Positions 7,634-15,937 of a stretch of DNA of 18,947 nucleotides are shown one piece after another (position 1 is the stretch's first letter; each line of letters begins with the position of its first letter). The position numbers were made by a program, and so were the translations under genes. The stretch comes from Smittium culicis (Eukaryota > Kickxellomycota > Harpellomycetes > Harpellales > Legeriomycetaceae): assembly GCA_001970855.1 (NCBI GenBank), contig LSSN01005690.1, positions 1 to 18,947 on the forward strand, read 5' to 3'. The notes under the pieces are model-generated. The model saw nothing but the letters and a program-made list of their open reading frames with translations, did no database searches and was not told the origin of the DNA.

Positions 7634-9320
7634 ATGGCACAGAAAAGAGTAATTTTTTTAATAAACACTTAAGATTTTTACCAACACTAACTCTTTCTTG
7701 AAATTACTCTAGAAAAAGAGGCAGACCCAGAAACCATCTGAAACCACCGAGAAGCTTCCTAAATCTTTCGTCGTAAGATTTGGAAAGGTAGGATCTGTAA
7801 TATCTGAACTAGTTAATGATTTTCGAAGAGTTATGGAACCCCACACCGCCTCTAAACTAAGAGAAAGAAAAACTAATAAACTCCGCGATTATTTGATGGT
7901 AGCTGGTCAATATGGCGTAACTCATCTTGTATTGTTCTCTCAATCTATGGTAGGGACGAATATGAAAATAGGCACTTTCCCTAGGGGCCCAACCCTATCC
8001 TTCAGAGTAAAACAATACTCTCTTGCTAAAGATTGTAGAGCTCTGCAGAAAACTCCCAAATCTTTAGGCTCTGAATTTAACACATCCCCTTTGGTAACAT
8101 TATTTTTTACCTACTTACCTTACCATTTTTTTAAACTCGATTATTCATATCCATATCCCAAAAAATTTTAAACCCTAATATTGTTTTGCTTTACACTATA
8201 ATTTTAGATGATATTAAACAACTTTGGAAATGACGATAATAAAATCCAATTTAAACTCATGAAAACTATGTTCCAAAGCATGTTCCCTGCGATCAACCCA
8301 AGTAAAATGCATTTAGCAGACGCCCGAAGAGTCGTTCTCCTCAATTATAACGACGACACCGATACTATCGATTTTAGGCACTATCTAATAACTGTAAAAA
8401 CTGTTGGAGTTAGCAAAGGTATTAAAAGACTATTAAACGCAGATCTGACAGTTAAAGAAACTAAAAGCTCCAAAATCGGCAAAAAATTAAGTGATATGAT
8501 AGATATCGGTGAATTTGTTCTAAATGAAGACTATGCTTCTGAATCTGAAATGGAAGATAACGGCGAAAGCAAAGTCACCCTATCTCAAAACTATATTGGC
8601 CGCGGAAATAGAAAATCTGATCAAAGATCTGTCAAGCTAGTTGAAATTGGGCCTCGCTTAGAGCTCGAACTTGTTAAAATTGAAGACGGTCTTTGCGAAG
8701 GTGATGTTATGTTTCATAAATATATCCATAAAACTCCAGAAGAAATTGAGAAAATGAAGAAAAAGAAACAAAAGCTGCTAACTGAAAAGGCTAGAAGAAA
8801 ACAGGAACAAGAAGAAAACGTTGAAAAGAAAAAATTGCTAAAAAATAAAAATAAAAAATCTGTAGCATTTGAAGCCGAAGCCAAAAAAGAGGCCGGATCT
8901 GAAGCTGAACCAGAATCTGATCAGGAGATCGACCCTAAGTCTGAAGCTGTTGATAGTGGTGTTATACATGATATTAATAAACCTGAAAGCACTTCTAAAA
9001 TCTCAAGCTCCGATAGCGAAGAAGATTTAAACATCGAAGAACTCAAAAACGAATTATATCAAAATGCTGACGAGTCCTCAGAGCCTGACTATGATAATCA
9101 AGCTAGCTCATCCAAACACCGCTCAACATCTGCCAAGAACTTCAAAAACAAGTTTACAAAAGGCAGTCGAGATAACAATAAACCTTTCGCGAAAAATTCA
9201 AAGTTTGACTCGGGAATTAGGGATCAATCTAAATTCGGGAAAAGAAAGACATTTGATAAAAAGCCCACCTCCAGCAGAGGTTCTAAGCCTCCTTCAAAGA
9301 AATTTAAAAATAGAAGATAA
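7634..9320 (+). CDS. SSF1: Brix-domain ribosome biogenesis protein Ssf1 / Peter Pan (three exons, 502 aa)
   Basis: Exons are 7634-7648, 7713-8093 and 8208-9320, all joined in phase 0. The protein starts M-A-Q-K-R joined to KKRQTQ, the basic N-terminus expected for this family. The Brix domain runs from about residue 25 to 305: PKSFVVR, DFRRVMEPHTASKLRERKTN (about 43-62), GVTHL, FPRGPTLSFRV, then across the second splice into SPLMILNNFG, HYLITV and IGPRLELELVKIEDG (about 280-294). The remainder is a lysine-rich coil followed by an acidic Ser/Glu segment and a basic C-terminal tail. The length is close to yeast Ssf1 and animal PPAN (about 450-475). Known role: nucleolar assembly factor for the 60S subunit, needed for early 25S/27S pre-rRNA processing. 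There are no stops or shifts, unlike everything else in the window. It is a single-copy gene with transposon remnants on both sides. Confidence 0.95.
7649..7712 (+). other. SSF1: SSF1 intron 1 (64 bp)
   Basis: Donor GTAATT directly after the fifth codon, branch site CTAAC at 7687-7691 and acceptor CTCTAG ending at 7712. Upstream of 7713 the exon 2 frame meets a TAG that is the acceptor itself, so exon 2 needs an upstream exon. The 15-base exon ATGGCACAGAAAAGA supplies a start in phase. Retention would stop translation after 12 codons. Confidence 0.85.
8094..8207 (+). other. SSF1: SSF1 intron 2 (114 bp)
   Basis: Donor GTAACA, branch site CTAAT at 8175-8179 and acceptor ATTTTAG ending at 8207. 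Splicing joins ...TSPL to MILNNFG, restoring the continuous Brix motif. The length is a multiple of three, but an in-frame TAA at 8169-8171 ends translation if it is retained. Confidence 0.93.
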
Positions 9321-9513
9321 TATATTTCTCTCAACTCGCAACGTCCCTTTTGTTTAAGTTTCTTTATGGCCAATCTTTTATTGCCATATCCTACACCCTA
9401 TCTTACTAACCTCATCAACTTTACAGATATCTTTTTACCATATTCTCTCTTTTACCCCCCTCCCCCCTCCACTTTTTTCACATCTAGATTATTCTTTTAA
9501 AATTATTTTGATA

Positions 9514-9519
9514 AATAAA
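9514..9519 (+). terminator. Possible polyadenylation signal of SSF1
   Basis: AATAAA about 194 bases after the SSF1 stop, following the pyrimidine tract. In AT-rich DNA the hexamer is common, so this is only a candidate. Confidence 0.3.
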
Positions 9520-9734
9520 GTAAATACCCGCCTTTAGAGCTTTTCCCCAATCGTTATGTCTCTTTTTTTACTTTAAAAAGTTCCAAGTATGTGTAGGTTA
9601 GATTTTAAACAAAAAAAAAAATCAAATTTATGAATGGGAACTTGATAATCTTTGCTTTTTCTCTTTTCTTTTTTTTTGGGTCAGTTATTCTTTCATAATC
9701 TAATATTTCTGTTGCTTCGGGGGGTGTAATGGGT

Positions 9735-9825
9735 TTTCTCAGAGAGTTTATTAAACATAATTTAAAAGTATACAGAAAACTATCAAAAAATACACAAGTT
9801 AAAAAAATATTAAAGTGTTGCTTCG
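9735..9825 (+). repeat. Dispersed repeat X, copy 1
   Basis: Shares with about 10566-10655 a core of TTATTAAACATAAT followed by TAAAAGTA and, further on, AAGTTAAAAAAATA. The copies are diverged and AT-rich. I do not recognise the element. Confidence 0.5.
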
Positions 9826-10013
9826 GTTATTAGTACAATCTCTTTGACCAGAAATAAAAAAAAATCACATACGTATGTCCATTCATGCAGCGGTGTGGAT
9901 ATATTTCTGTACAACAAGAAATGTATACTTTCATCGAAATAAAATAAAGTCAAATAAAAAGGCTCAGAAACGAAACATTAACAGATTGTTCAAATCTTTA
10001 AAATAACTGTTTA

Positions 10014-10203
10014 CCCTTTCACAGGCGGTATACTATTTTTGGTCTACAAAATATAACAAACTATACTTGATTAAAAATTCTTTAATTCAGAGACTTTAAG
10101 AATTATTGGTTTATTTTATTTTTAAAACAAATAATAAATTTTATTTTAAATCATAAACGAATTAATAAATTTGATTTTTTTAAGAGTGTTGGGTGGGAAA
10201 GGG
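10014..10203 (+). mobile_element. 189-bp MITE family, copy 2 (190 bp)
   Basis: Starts CCCTTTCACAGGCGG and ends GGTGGGAAAGGG, flanked by TTTA (10010-10013) and TTAA (10204-10207). It carries the family's subterminal TATTTTTGGTCTACAAAATA on the left and AATCATAAACGAATTAATAA on the right. The terminal CCCTTTC/GAAAGGG is an inverted repeat. Orientation is the same as copy 1. Confidence 0.8.
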
Positions 10204-10207
10204 TTAA

Positions 10208-10803
10208 TTGAGTAACCTTTAGCCTGAAAGAGTTGAATACTGCATTTTTATTTTCACGAAGTTTAAATTTAATTACTTTCCAGTTAAAAAAACTTAAAAT
10301 TCGAATTTAGATTATAGCTACCTTAATTTTAAACACATCATTTGCCTTGAACTGGTTGCTTACACAGGGAAATGTGCTAAATCTTTCTGATTTAACGTCT
10401 CATCACACAATCTTGTATTAGCAGCTAATTGAGGCCCTATCAAACGAGTCAAGGATATGATATTTAAATTCTATGTGATTCTATAGCAAATTCCTCCAGA
10501 TCTAAAACATCTTGAAAATTTAGTGTTTAAAGTATAATATAATAAATTTACTTTTTTTTCTTTGTTTTCTTGACTGAGAGCACTTATTAAACATAATATA
10601 AAAGTAAATGAAATACCATAAAAAATATTTAAAAAGTTAAAAAAATAATCTTTCAAAAAACTCTCCTCCGCCTCTCTAACAACTAAGTAATCACTGGACA
10701 ATGGTTTAAGGGGGCTGGTGAATCACCTATACTTTGCATTATAAATCTTCTGGGCACGTGGATTGTTAGGCACATAGGAAGGAGTAAAGGCAGGGCTAAG
10801 ATC
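10208..10803. other. Non-coding spacer
   Basis: No convincing gene. A 76-codon minus-strand frame (10471-10701) overlaps dispersed repeat X copy 2 and has no recognisable similarity. Confidence 0.45.
10566..10655 (+). repeat. Dispersed repeat X, copy 2
   Basis: Diverged direct copy of 9735-9825, sharing TTATTAAACATAAT and AAGTTAAAAAAATA at similar spacing. Confidence 0.5.
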
Positions 10804-10850
10804 GAACTGAAACTGAAACTGAAACTAAGACTAAGACTAAGACTAAGATA
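10804..10850. repeat. Hexanucleotide microsatellite in two phases
   Basis: About four units of a CTGAAA-type hexamer pass into about four units of a CTAAGA-type hexamer without a break, so the array changed unit sequence while keeping its 6-base period. Confidence 0.85.
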
Positions 10851-11115
10851 ATGTTATTTATTTAATATTATAGGGATAATGTATATTTAGTGAGATAAAT
10901 ATATTAAAATAAATAATACACTTAGATTTTCCTATAAAATGGAAAAAGGTTATCCCTTTTATAATTTTGAGAAAAATCTAAATGATACTATTAAATAAAG
11001 ATAATTATAAAAAAATTAATAATTTTCAAATAATAGCTTCCAGAATATAATGAAATGTTTTAGAAGGTTCTAGAAGCGACTGGAAATAATCAATGGATAA
11101 CATTCTATTGTATTT

Positions 11116-11235
11116 CAAAATTTTCCATGATGTTCTTTGATGTTCAATAAGGTTCCATTGTATTCCATGATTTTCTTTGATGCTCCATTAGGCTCCATTG
11201 TATTCAAGGATGTTCTATGACGTTCCATTAAGTTT
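11116..11235. repeat. Tandem repeat, three units of 40 bp
   Basis: Units at 11116-11155, 11156-11195 and 11196-11235, with a consensus around CATTGTATTCCATGATGTTC. Each unit also contains shorter internal repetition of TGTTC and CCAT blocks. The minus-strand reading frame over it is a by-product of the repeat. Confidence 0.85.
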
Positions 11236-11588
11236 TGGAGTGTTTCTGTGCATAACAGAAAGGGATACAAAGCCAAAACGATTGTCTTTTTTTTGGCCAA
11301 TAAGGGTTAAAAAACGCCTATTATTTAGAAATAACTCATTAATTTAATAATAGCCCCCTTAATTCGAAATAAAGTAGCTATTAGGTCGTTTGATTTTAAT
11401 TAAGAGATTTGTCATGAGTTAAGAAAAATTTTCCCATATCGAAATGCACAACTAATTTCCAAATTCCTCGAGCATAATCGATAAATAATAGGTATTTCTG
11501 AAATATGTAAGTTATTTCAAAATATCCATTATGAATTTTTTTTATACAGGTTATTTCGAAATAACTGACTTCTATTATTTTTTTTTCT
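11236..11588. other. Non-coding flank of DIRS element B
   Basis: No gene is visible. Several copies of a TTATTTCNNAAATAA-like palindromic motif occur, including a perfect 16-bp palindrome GTTATTTCGAAATAAC at 11550-11565, just left of the predicted element boundary. Confidence 0.5.
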
Positions 11589-11740
11589 ATTATTTCTCAC
11601 AGAAGAGAAATATTAAGTGTCATCATCTTTATGATGTAAGTTATGAAAATCCTAAAGCAAAAAAGAATTAGAAAACTAATTCTTAAAAAAAAATCTATAT
11701 AAACTTTGGGTACAATTATATTGTATAGCTATCATCTTTT
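11589..11740 (+). repeat. Left inverted terminal repeat of DIRS element B
   Basis: Its reverse complement matches about 15748-15880 over most of its length, with small gaps. It contains TATATAAA at 11696-11703, about 95 bases before the gag ATG, a plausible internal promoter for the element. Confidence 0.83.
11696..11703 (+). promoter_or_regulatory. TATA-like box in the left terminal repeat
   Basis: TATATAAA sits inside the repeat, 95 bases before gag. Because the repeat is inverted at the other end, a matching box faces the opposite way near 15783-15790. Confidence 0.35.
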
Positions 11741-11797
11741 CTTTCACAATGGTACACTACCGCATTGATATACTTTGATAAATAACTCTACTTTAAA

Positions 11798-12634
11798 ATG
11801 CAACAAGATATCCAAGAAAAATTTTTTGAAGCTCTCAACGATCTAAAAGAAAAGGTTAGATTTCTCTATAATGAAATAGAAGAACAGGGCGCACAGCAAA
11901 CCCAGGCCATGGAAGTTCAAAATATTGAGTGTGATGACCCACACGAGAAAGTCAGAGCCCCGATAGTAGAGATAGAAAGCTTCCCGAGATTTATTGAAGC
12001 AATCCCATCTTTTGATACCAACCTCTTATGGAGCTCAATACCTGAGGAAGAAAGAAAGGAAAATATTTACAAGTGTCCTAAATTCTTAGGAATGAAATAC
12101 ACTCCGCCTCCACTTAACGAAGCAGCTACTGCTGCCGTTAGAAAGAACGACGCAGCGCTTTACGGAATTCAAATAGCACTTTCGAGCATGACAAGGCCTA
12201 TTGATTACTACGTGCACAGAAAACTTAAGGACCTAGCCACAAGTATATAGTGTTACGAAGATCTGGAATTTGCACGCATGATGAGAGAACTGTTATCGGA
12301 TGTAGCTTCGAGCATCACTAAAAACAGAATTGGCAATTTACATAAGTCGATGGAGCTCCCAGATAGAGTACCACAATTAGTGAAATCAACTGTTAATTCA
12401 CTAGTTCAGAGCGAAAAATTGGATGCTCTCCTTTCAGATAAGAAGCCAACAACAATAAGTAGAAGGAAGAGGAGCCCCTTTTGTCCTAGCCAGCAGACTG
12501 CGTTTGACATGACATCTGCAATGGCGCAAATTCTTCATAAAGCTTCCCCGAATACTGCCAGCAGCGTTTAGACAGCACAATCGTATAAGGGCAGAAATTT
12601 TCAGGCAAAGGGGGAAAACAAGAGCTATCAGTAG
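11798..12634 (+). pseudogene. Gag-like protein of DIRS element B, broken by nonsense codons
   Basis: The frame from ATG 11798 gives 150 codons to TAG 12248-12250 and continues in the same frame to TAG 12569-12571 and a further TAG near 12634. The N-terminal 35 residues are charged and helical (LNDLKEKVRFLYNEIEEQ). The conserved part follows: YKCPKFLGMKYTPPPLNE (about residues 91-108), ALYGIQIALSS and RPIDYYVHRKL (about 132-142). After the first stop come RMMRELLSDVASSI and a KLDALLSDKKPT block, ending in a Ser/Arg-rich tail. I recognise this combination as the first ORF of fungal DIRS-type elements; its biochemical role is assumed to be gag-like. One stop at residue 151 is enough to truncate it. 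Confidence 0.72.
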
Positions 12635-12779
12635 AGCCATAATTCTCCTTCACCATAGGAGGATGGATCGATACGTTTTGAATCACCTAGGCCAGAATCG
12701 CAGATAAAAGTGGATCAGAATAATAGTGAAGTAGGGGTTCAAGATTCCTTTCGGGAATCTGAATCTGGATAAGCTAAAT

Positions 12780-14174
12780 GCTTAATGAGGGAAAATTTTA
12801 AAAGCTCATGAGGTTTATGAGCGAAGAACCATATTCTGGAGAACTTTGGAAGTTTTTTGAAAGAGAAGAAAAATATGATCAATTATGGTCCACCACTCAC
12901 TCTTAATCCACATCGATACAAGCGTAAAATGAACAAGGAGGCCAGTGACGGAATCGCCAAGGAGGTCGCTGCTATCCTAACAAATAATTCAATCGAGCAG
13001 GTAATGAGTTTGACACCAGGTTTTTATAATAAGCTCTTTAAAATACCAAAGAATACAAGAGATATACGTCGAGTCCAAGACATTCGAAACTCGACAACTA
13101 TGTCGAGAAGAGGAATTTCAAAATGGAATCTCAGACATCCATATGTATTATGATCAGGAGAAAAGACTTTATGACCTTTCTGGATCTAGAAGACGCTTTT
13201 ATACACATTCTGATACACCAGAAGTGTGATAAATATCTTAGTTTTCAATGGAACGGGAAGATCTTACAATTTCGTGTTTTTCAGTTATGACTCTCACTGT
13301 ATCCTCATACCTTTACAAAGGTGCTACACCCAATACTAAATTGGGTGCTATCTCAATGAATCAGAGAATCTACATATTTGGACGACCTTTAAATAATAGT
13401 CAAATCCAAGGAAAGATGTATGGAGAATAAAAGGATATTATGCTCCAAGCTAACCCAACAGGGGTACAATGTCAAGATGGAGAAGTCCAACATGACACCA
13501 TCTCAATCAATTAAAAAACTGGTGATGATGATATACTTACGAAAAATGATTTTAAAAGTCCCATCAGACAAGATATGGGATCTCAGACGAGACTTCAGAA
13601 AACTGATCAAAGCTAACAAAATAACACTGAGTAGCTTGGCGAGCTTTATTGGAAAAGCACAAGTAATGTCGGTTTCTCTTCTCCCAAGTAGTCTAATGTT
13701 GAGGAGACTTTTGGAATTGAAAAAAAATTCCTCGAAGAATCTGAAATCATGGACGGTCACGGTGATTCTGAACATTCCAGCAATTCAGAATTTGGAATTC
13801 TGGAAACAGAGCCTACAAAAATGAAATGGTCTATTGTTCCTACCAGAGACTCCATAAATGCAAATATTTACCGATGCCAGCGACACCGCATGAGGAATAT
13901 TTGTTGGGTCCCAGTCTTATTCGGGATTTTTGCCTCCATCGACAGTATCAGCTCATATAAACTTCAAGACATTATTAGCAGTGTATTACGTGGTACAACT
14001 TCACAGTGTTGTTGGTCGCTCAGTCTTAGTATATTCAGAAAACACTACAACATTAACATCGTGCGGAAATTTGGGGGAACTAATTCTCCAAAAATTACTA
14101 AAAGTCTCAGAGAAACTGTGATCTCACTGTATAGAGACAAATACAGTCCTCAGATGTCTTATTTACCAACGTAA
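12780..14174 (+). pseudogene. Reverse transcriptase / RNase H of DIRS element B, frameshifted
   Basis: Frame 12857-13150 carries the RT fingers, with TPGFYNKLFKIPK and a KWNLRHP block. A shift near 13145 leads to FMTFLDLEDAFIHILIH (about 13168-13218, motif A), FQWNG and, after a stop where the PFG block belongs, the catalytic YLDD box at 13375-13386, which is intact. LTQQGYNVKMEKSNMTPSQS and LASFIGKAQ follow, both typical of DIRS RT. The RNase H part begins with IFTDASD (near 13870). Its second acidic site reads NFKTLLAVYY where the family has glutamate, and the third reads VYSENTT where aspartate is usual. Further shifts lie near 14060 and 14090, after which NLADAPSRLTAQTE closes the domain. 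Downstream it runs into the methyltransferase-like segment. Confidence 0.83.
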
Positions 14175-14678
14175 ATCAACCTGGCAGACGCACCATCGAG
14201 ACTGACAGCTCAAACTGAATAGTCTCTATTAAAAGAGAAATTCAACAAACTCAAAAAAAAATTTGGCCCATAAGACATGGATCTGTTTGCAACAAAACAG
14301 AACAAGAAGCGATACAAATATTACAGTTGGTACAAAGACAGTCAATACGTAGGAGCCAACGCACTTAGATGCTTTTGGTCACAATTGAACAGCCCTTACT
14401 GTTGTCCCCCATGGAATCTAATACCACAGATCCTACAGAAAGTAGCACGGGAAAGGATAAAAATGAAAATAATAACGCCAAGGTGGAAGTCTGCGATTTG
14501 GTACCCGACTCTGGAAAAAATCAAAATTGCAGAGCCCATTCAAATACAGGCTTTAGAGATTATGCCAGACCCAAAAAGCGACAAATATCCTCTACTCAAG
14601 AACAATTCTTGGTCGCTGATAGAATGGGAAATCAGCGATGCACCCTTCAGAAAGAAAGCCTTTGAGACCTTGCTCTAG
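14175..14678 (+). pseudogene. C-terminal segment of the DIRS B polymerase, methyltransferase-like
   Basis: This continues the last RNase H frame after a stop. It reads DLFATKQN (from 14280), YYSWYKD, NALRCFWSQLNSPYCCPPWN (about 14358-14417) and IITPRW, WYPTLEKI. The spacing of a D-x-F-A start, an aromatic YxSW block and a PPW box recalls phage-type DAM N6-adenine methyltransferases, a domain described after RNase H in DIRS elements. The usual acidic or Asn residue before PPW is Cys here. A DIRS-specific RNase H extension without methylase activity is the alternative. The frame ends at TAG 14676-14678. Confidence 0.5.
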
Positions 14679-14699
14679 ATCTAATAACAGCTAACACTA

Positions 14700-15608
14700 G
14701 ATCTATTAAAAGAAGACCTAGATATTATTCAACACAAAAAGACTTTATGGATTAGAGACACGATATAGGAATATCTAGCGAAATAACAGCATCAGATATT
14801 ATTAATTATCTTTTAAAAATATTCATTGAAAAAAAACTAAAACAATCAAAAATATTGCGTATAAATCAGCACTATTACAACTCGTCACAGACAAAGAAAG
14901 AATTGAAAAAGAAATTTTTTTTATAGAATTCATGAAAATCTTAATTGAATTAAATTTAATAAAGATTACTTATAACTTTATTGATTTAAAGCCTATTACT
15001 GACCATTTTAAGATATTAGGTACTATAAATAACCTAAACACAAAGGAACTCGCGTCAAAAACATGCAGGCTAATAGCAGTGTTCGGGTTCCTCAGAGCAA
15101 GCGAAATCCATCAAGTAGATGATGAGAGGACAGAGATTTCAAACAACTCGATAAAATTAATCATTTGCGCACCAAAAGAAAAACGTAAGAGTAGCCCAAT
15201 TGAAGGATTGGCTGAAATTAAAGCGCATAGTGAGAAAATACTATGCTCCATTATTGATTATAGATTATATAAGCAAATAATAGCAAATATTCCTTGTTCA
15301 AAGCCTCACGTGAACAATAAATACTTAATAGTGAACCGTTTATTTAGAAAAATTAAAAATTTTAGCAAACCGCTAACAGTGGATAGTATATCCAGAATAA
15401 TAAAATCAATAAAAATAATAACAGCCAAGGAAAAGAAACGAATCACTCCCAAGGCTAGAGCGATTGGGGCAACAATAACAGCAAGAACGGGGATTTCACG
15501 GATGCAATTCTAACACAAGATAACTGGTCCAGTTATTATATGTTTAGCTCTTACTAAAAACTATCAAGCGATTCTTATTCAAATATTACTCAATCGGTTC
15601 TCTCTTAA
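14700..15608 (+). pseudogene. Tyrosine recombinase of DIRS element B, inactivated
   Basis: The N-terminal SAM-like part is split. ISSEITASDIINYLLKIFIE is in one frame (about 14771-14830), and from 14860 YKSALLQLVTDKERIEKEI and the following catalytic domain are in another, open to 15513. Visible landmarks are GFLRASEI with the first arginine (codon 15094-15096), APKEKRK, KPLTVDSISRIIKSI and KARAIGAT with the second arginine (15457-15459). A further shift near 15495-15500 separates these from DAILTQDNWSS and YMFSSY. The next codon, where the family has its nucleophilic tyrosine, is TAA (15555-15557), followed by KLSSDSYSNITQ and the natural stop at 15606-15608. The reaction in intact relatives is integration of a circular DNA copy. 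Confidence 0.83.
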
Positions 15609-15616
15609 TTGACTTA

Positions 15617-15706
15617 ATATTTCTCTTGTCTGAGAAATAATGTAGAATTAATCGAGCTCGAAAAGTGAAGATTAATTAATATTATTAAAAGAGAAGAGAA
15701 ACATAA
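15617..15706 (+). repeat. Internal complementary region of DIRS element B
   Basis: Two parts lie back to back directly after the recombinase stop. 15617-15643 (AATATTTCTCTTGTCTGAGA) is the inverted copy of the left terminus near 11589-11613. 15643-15706, containing AGAATTAATCGAGCTCG and AAAAGAGAAGAGAAA, is the inverted copy of 15871-15937. Their junction predicts the joined ends of the circular intermediate. This is the diagnostic structure for the DIRS group. Confidence 0.85.
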
Positions 15707-15747
15707 TGTCCCACCAAACCCAGCCCCCTAATTATTTACCTTTGCGG

Positions 15748-15937
15748 AAGATGATAACTATACAACATAATTGTACCTGAGGTTTATATAGATTTTTTTT
15801 CTGAATTATTTTACTAATTCTTCTTTTTTACTTTAGAATTTTCTTAATTTACATAATAAAGATGATAGCACATAATATTTCTCTTCTCTTTTAATAATAT
15901 AAATTAATTTTCGCTCTTCGAGCTCGATTAATTCTAC
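15748..15937 (-). repeat. Right inverted terminal repeat of DIRS element B with outer extension
   Basis: Positions 15748 to about 15880 pair with the left repeat. The outer part to 15937, ending CGATTAATTCTAC, is absent from the left repeat but matches the internal complementary region. A right repeat longer than the left one is a known feature of DIRS-1. Confidence 0.83.

Larger units (their letters stand above)
9321..10013. other. SSF1 3' flank and non-coding spacer
   Basis: No gene is seen. The stretch contains a C/T-rich tract (9443-9480), an AATAAA (9514-9519), A and T tracts, and one member of a dispersed repeat (about 9735-9825). Confidence 0.5.
11589..15937 (+). mobile_element. DIRS-like tyrosine-recombinase retrotransposon B, near full length, degenerate
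   Basis: A 4.35-kb element with the DIRS layout: left inverted terminal repeat, gag, RT, RNase H, methyltransferase-like segment, tyrosine recombinase, internal complementary region and right inverted terminal repeat. The ends follow from the internal complementary region. Positions 15617-15643 are the inverted copy of the left end (from about 11589), and 15643-15706 the inverted copy of the right end (15871-15937). No LTRs and no integrase are present, as expected for the group. Inverted rather than split direct repeats separate it from Ngaro-type elements. Every coding region carries stops or frameshifts, so the element is not autonomous. It differs from element A in terminal repeats and in recombinase sequence, so two families are present. 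Confidence 0.87.

Noticed and set aside
8094..8207. Two separate genes, one ending at 8171 and one starting at ATG 8208
   Set aside because: Splicing GTAACA...TTTTAG with a CTAAT branch site restores an uninterrupted Brix domain, so it is one gene.
9064..9357. Plus-strand frame overlapping the end of SSF1
   Set aside because: Different frame inside the low-complexity C-terminal coding part of SSF1; a shadow.
10471..10701. 76-codon minus-strand frame with a hydrophobic core
   Set aside because: It overlaps dispersed repeat X, whose other copy does not keep the frame open; no similarity recognised.
12434..12686. Two minus-strand frames inside DIRS B
   Set aside because: Antisense to the gag tail, no recognisable similarity.
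13503..13775. 90-codon minus-strand frame inside DIRS B
   Set aside because: Antisense to the RT thumb region of the element, which is clearly coding on the plus strand.
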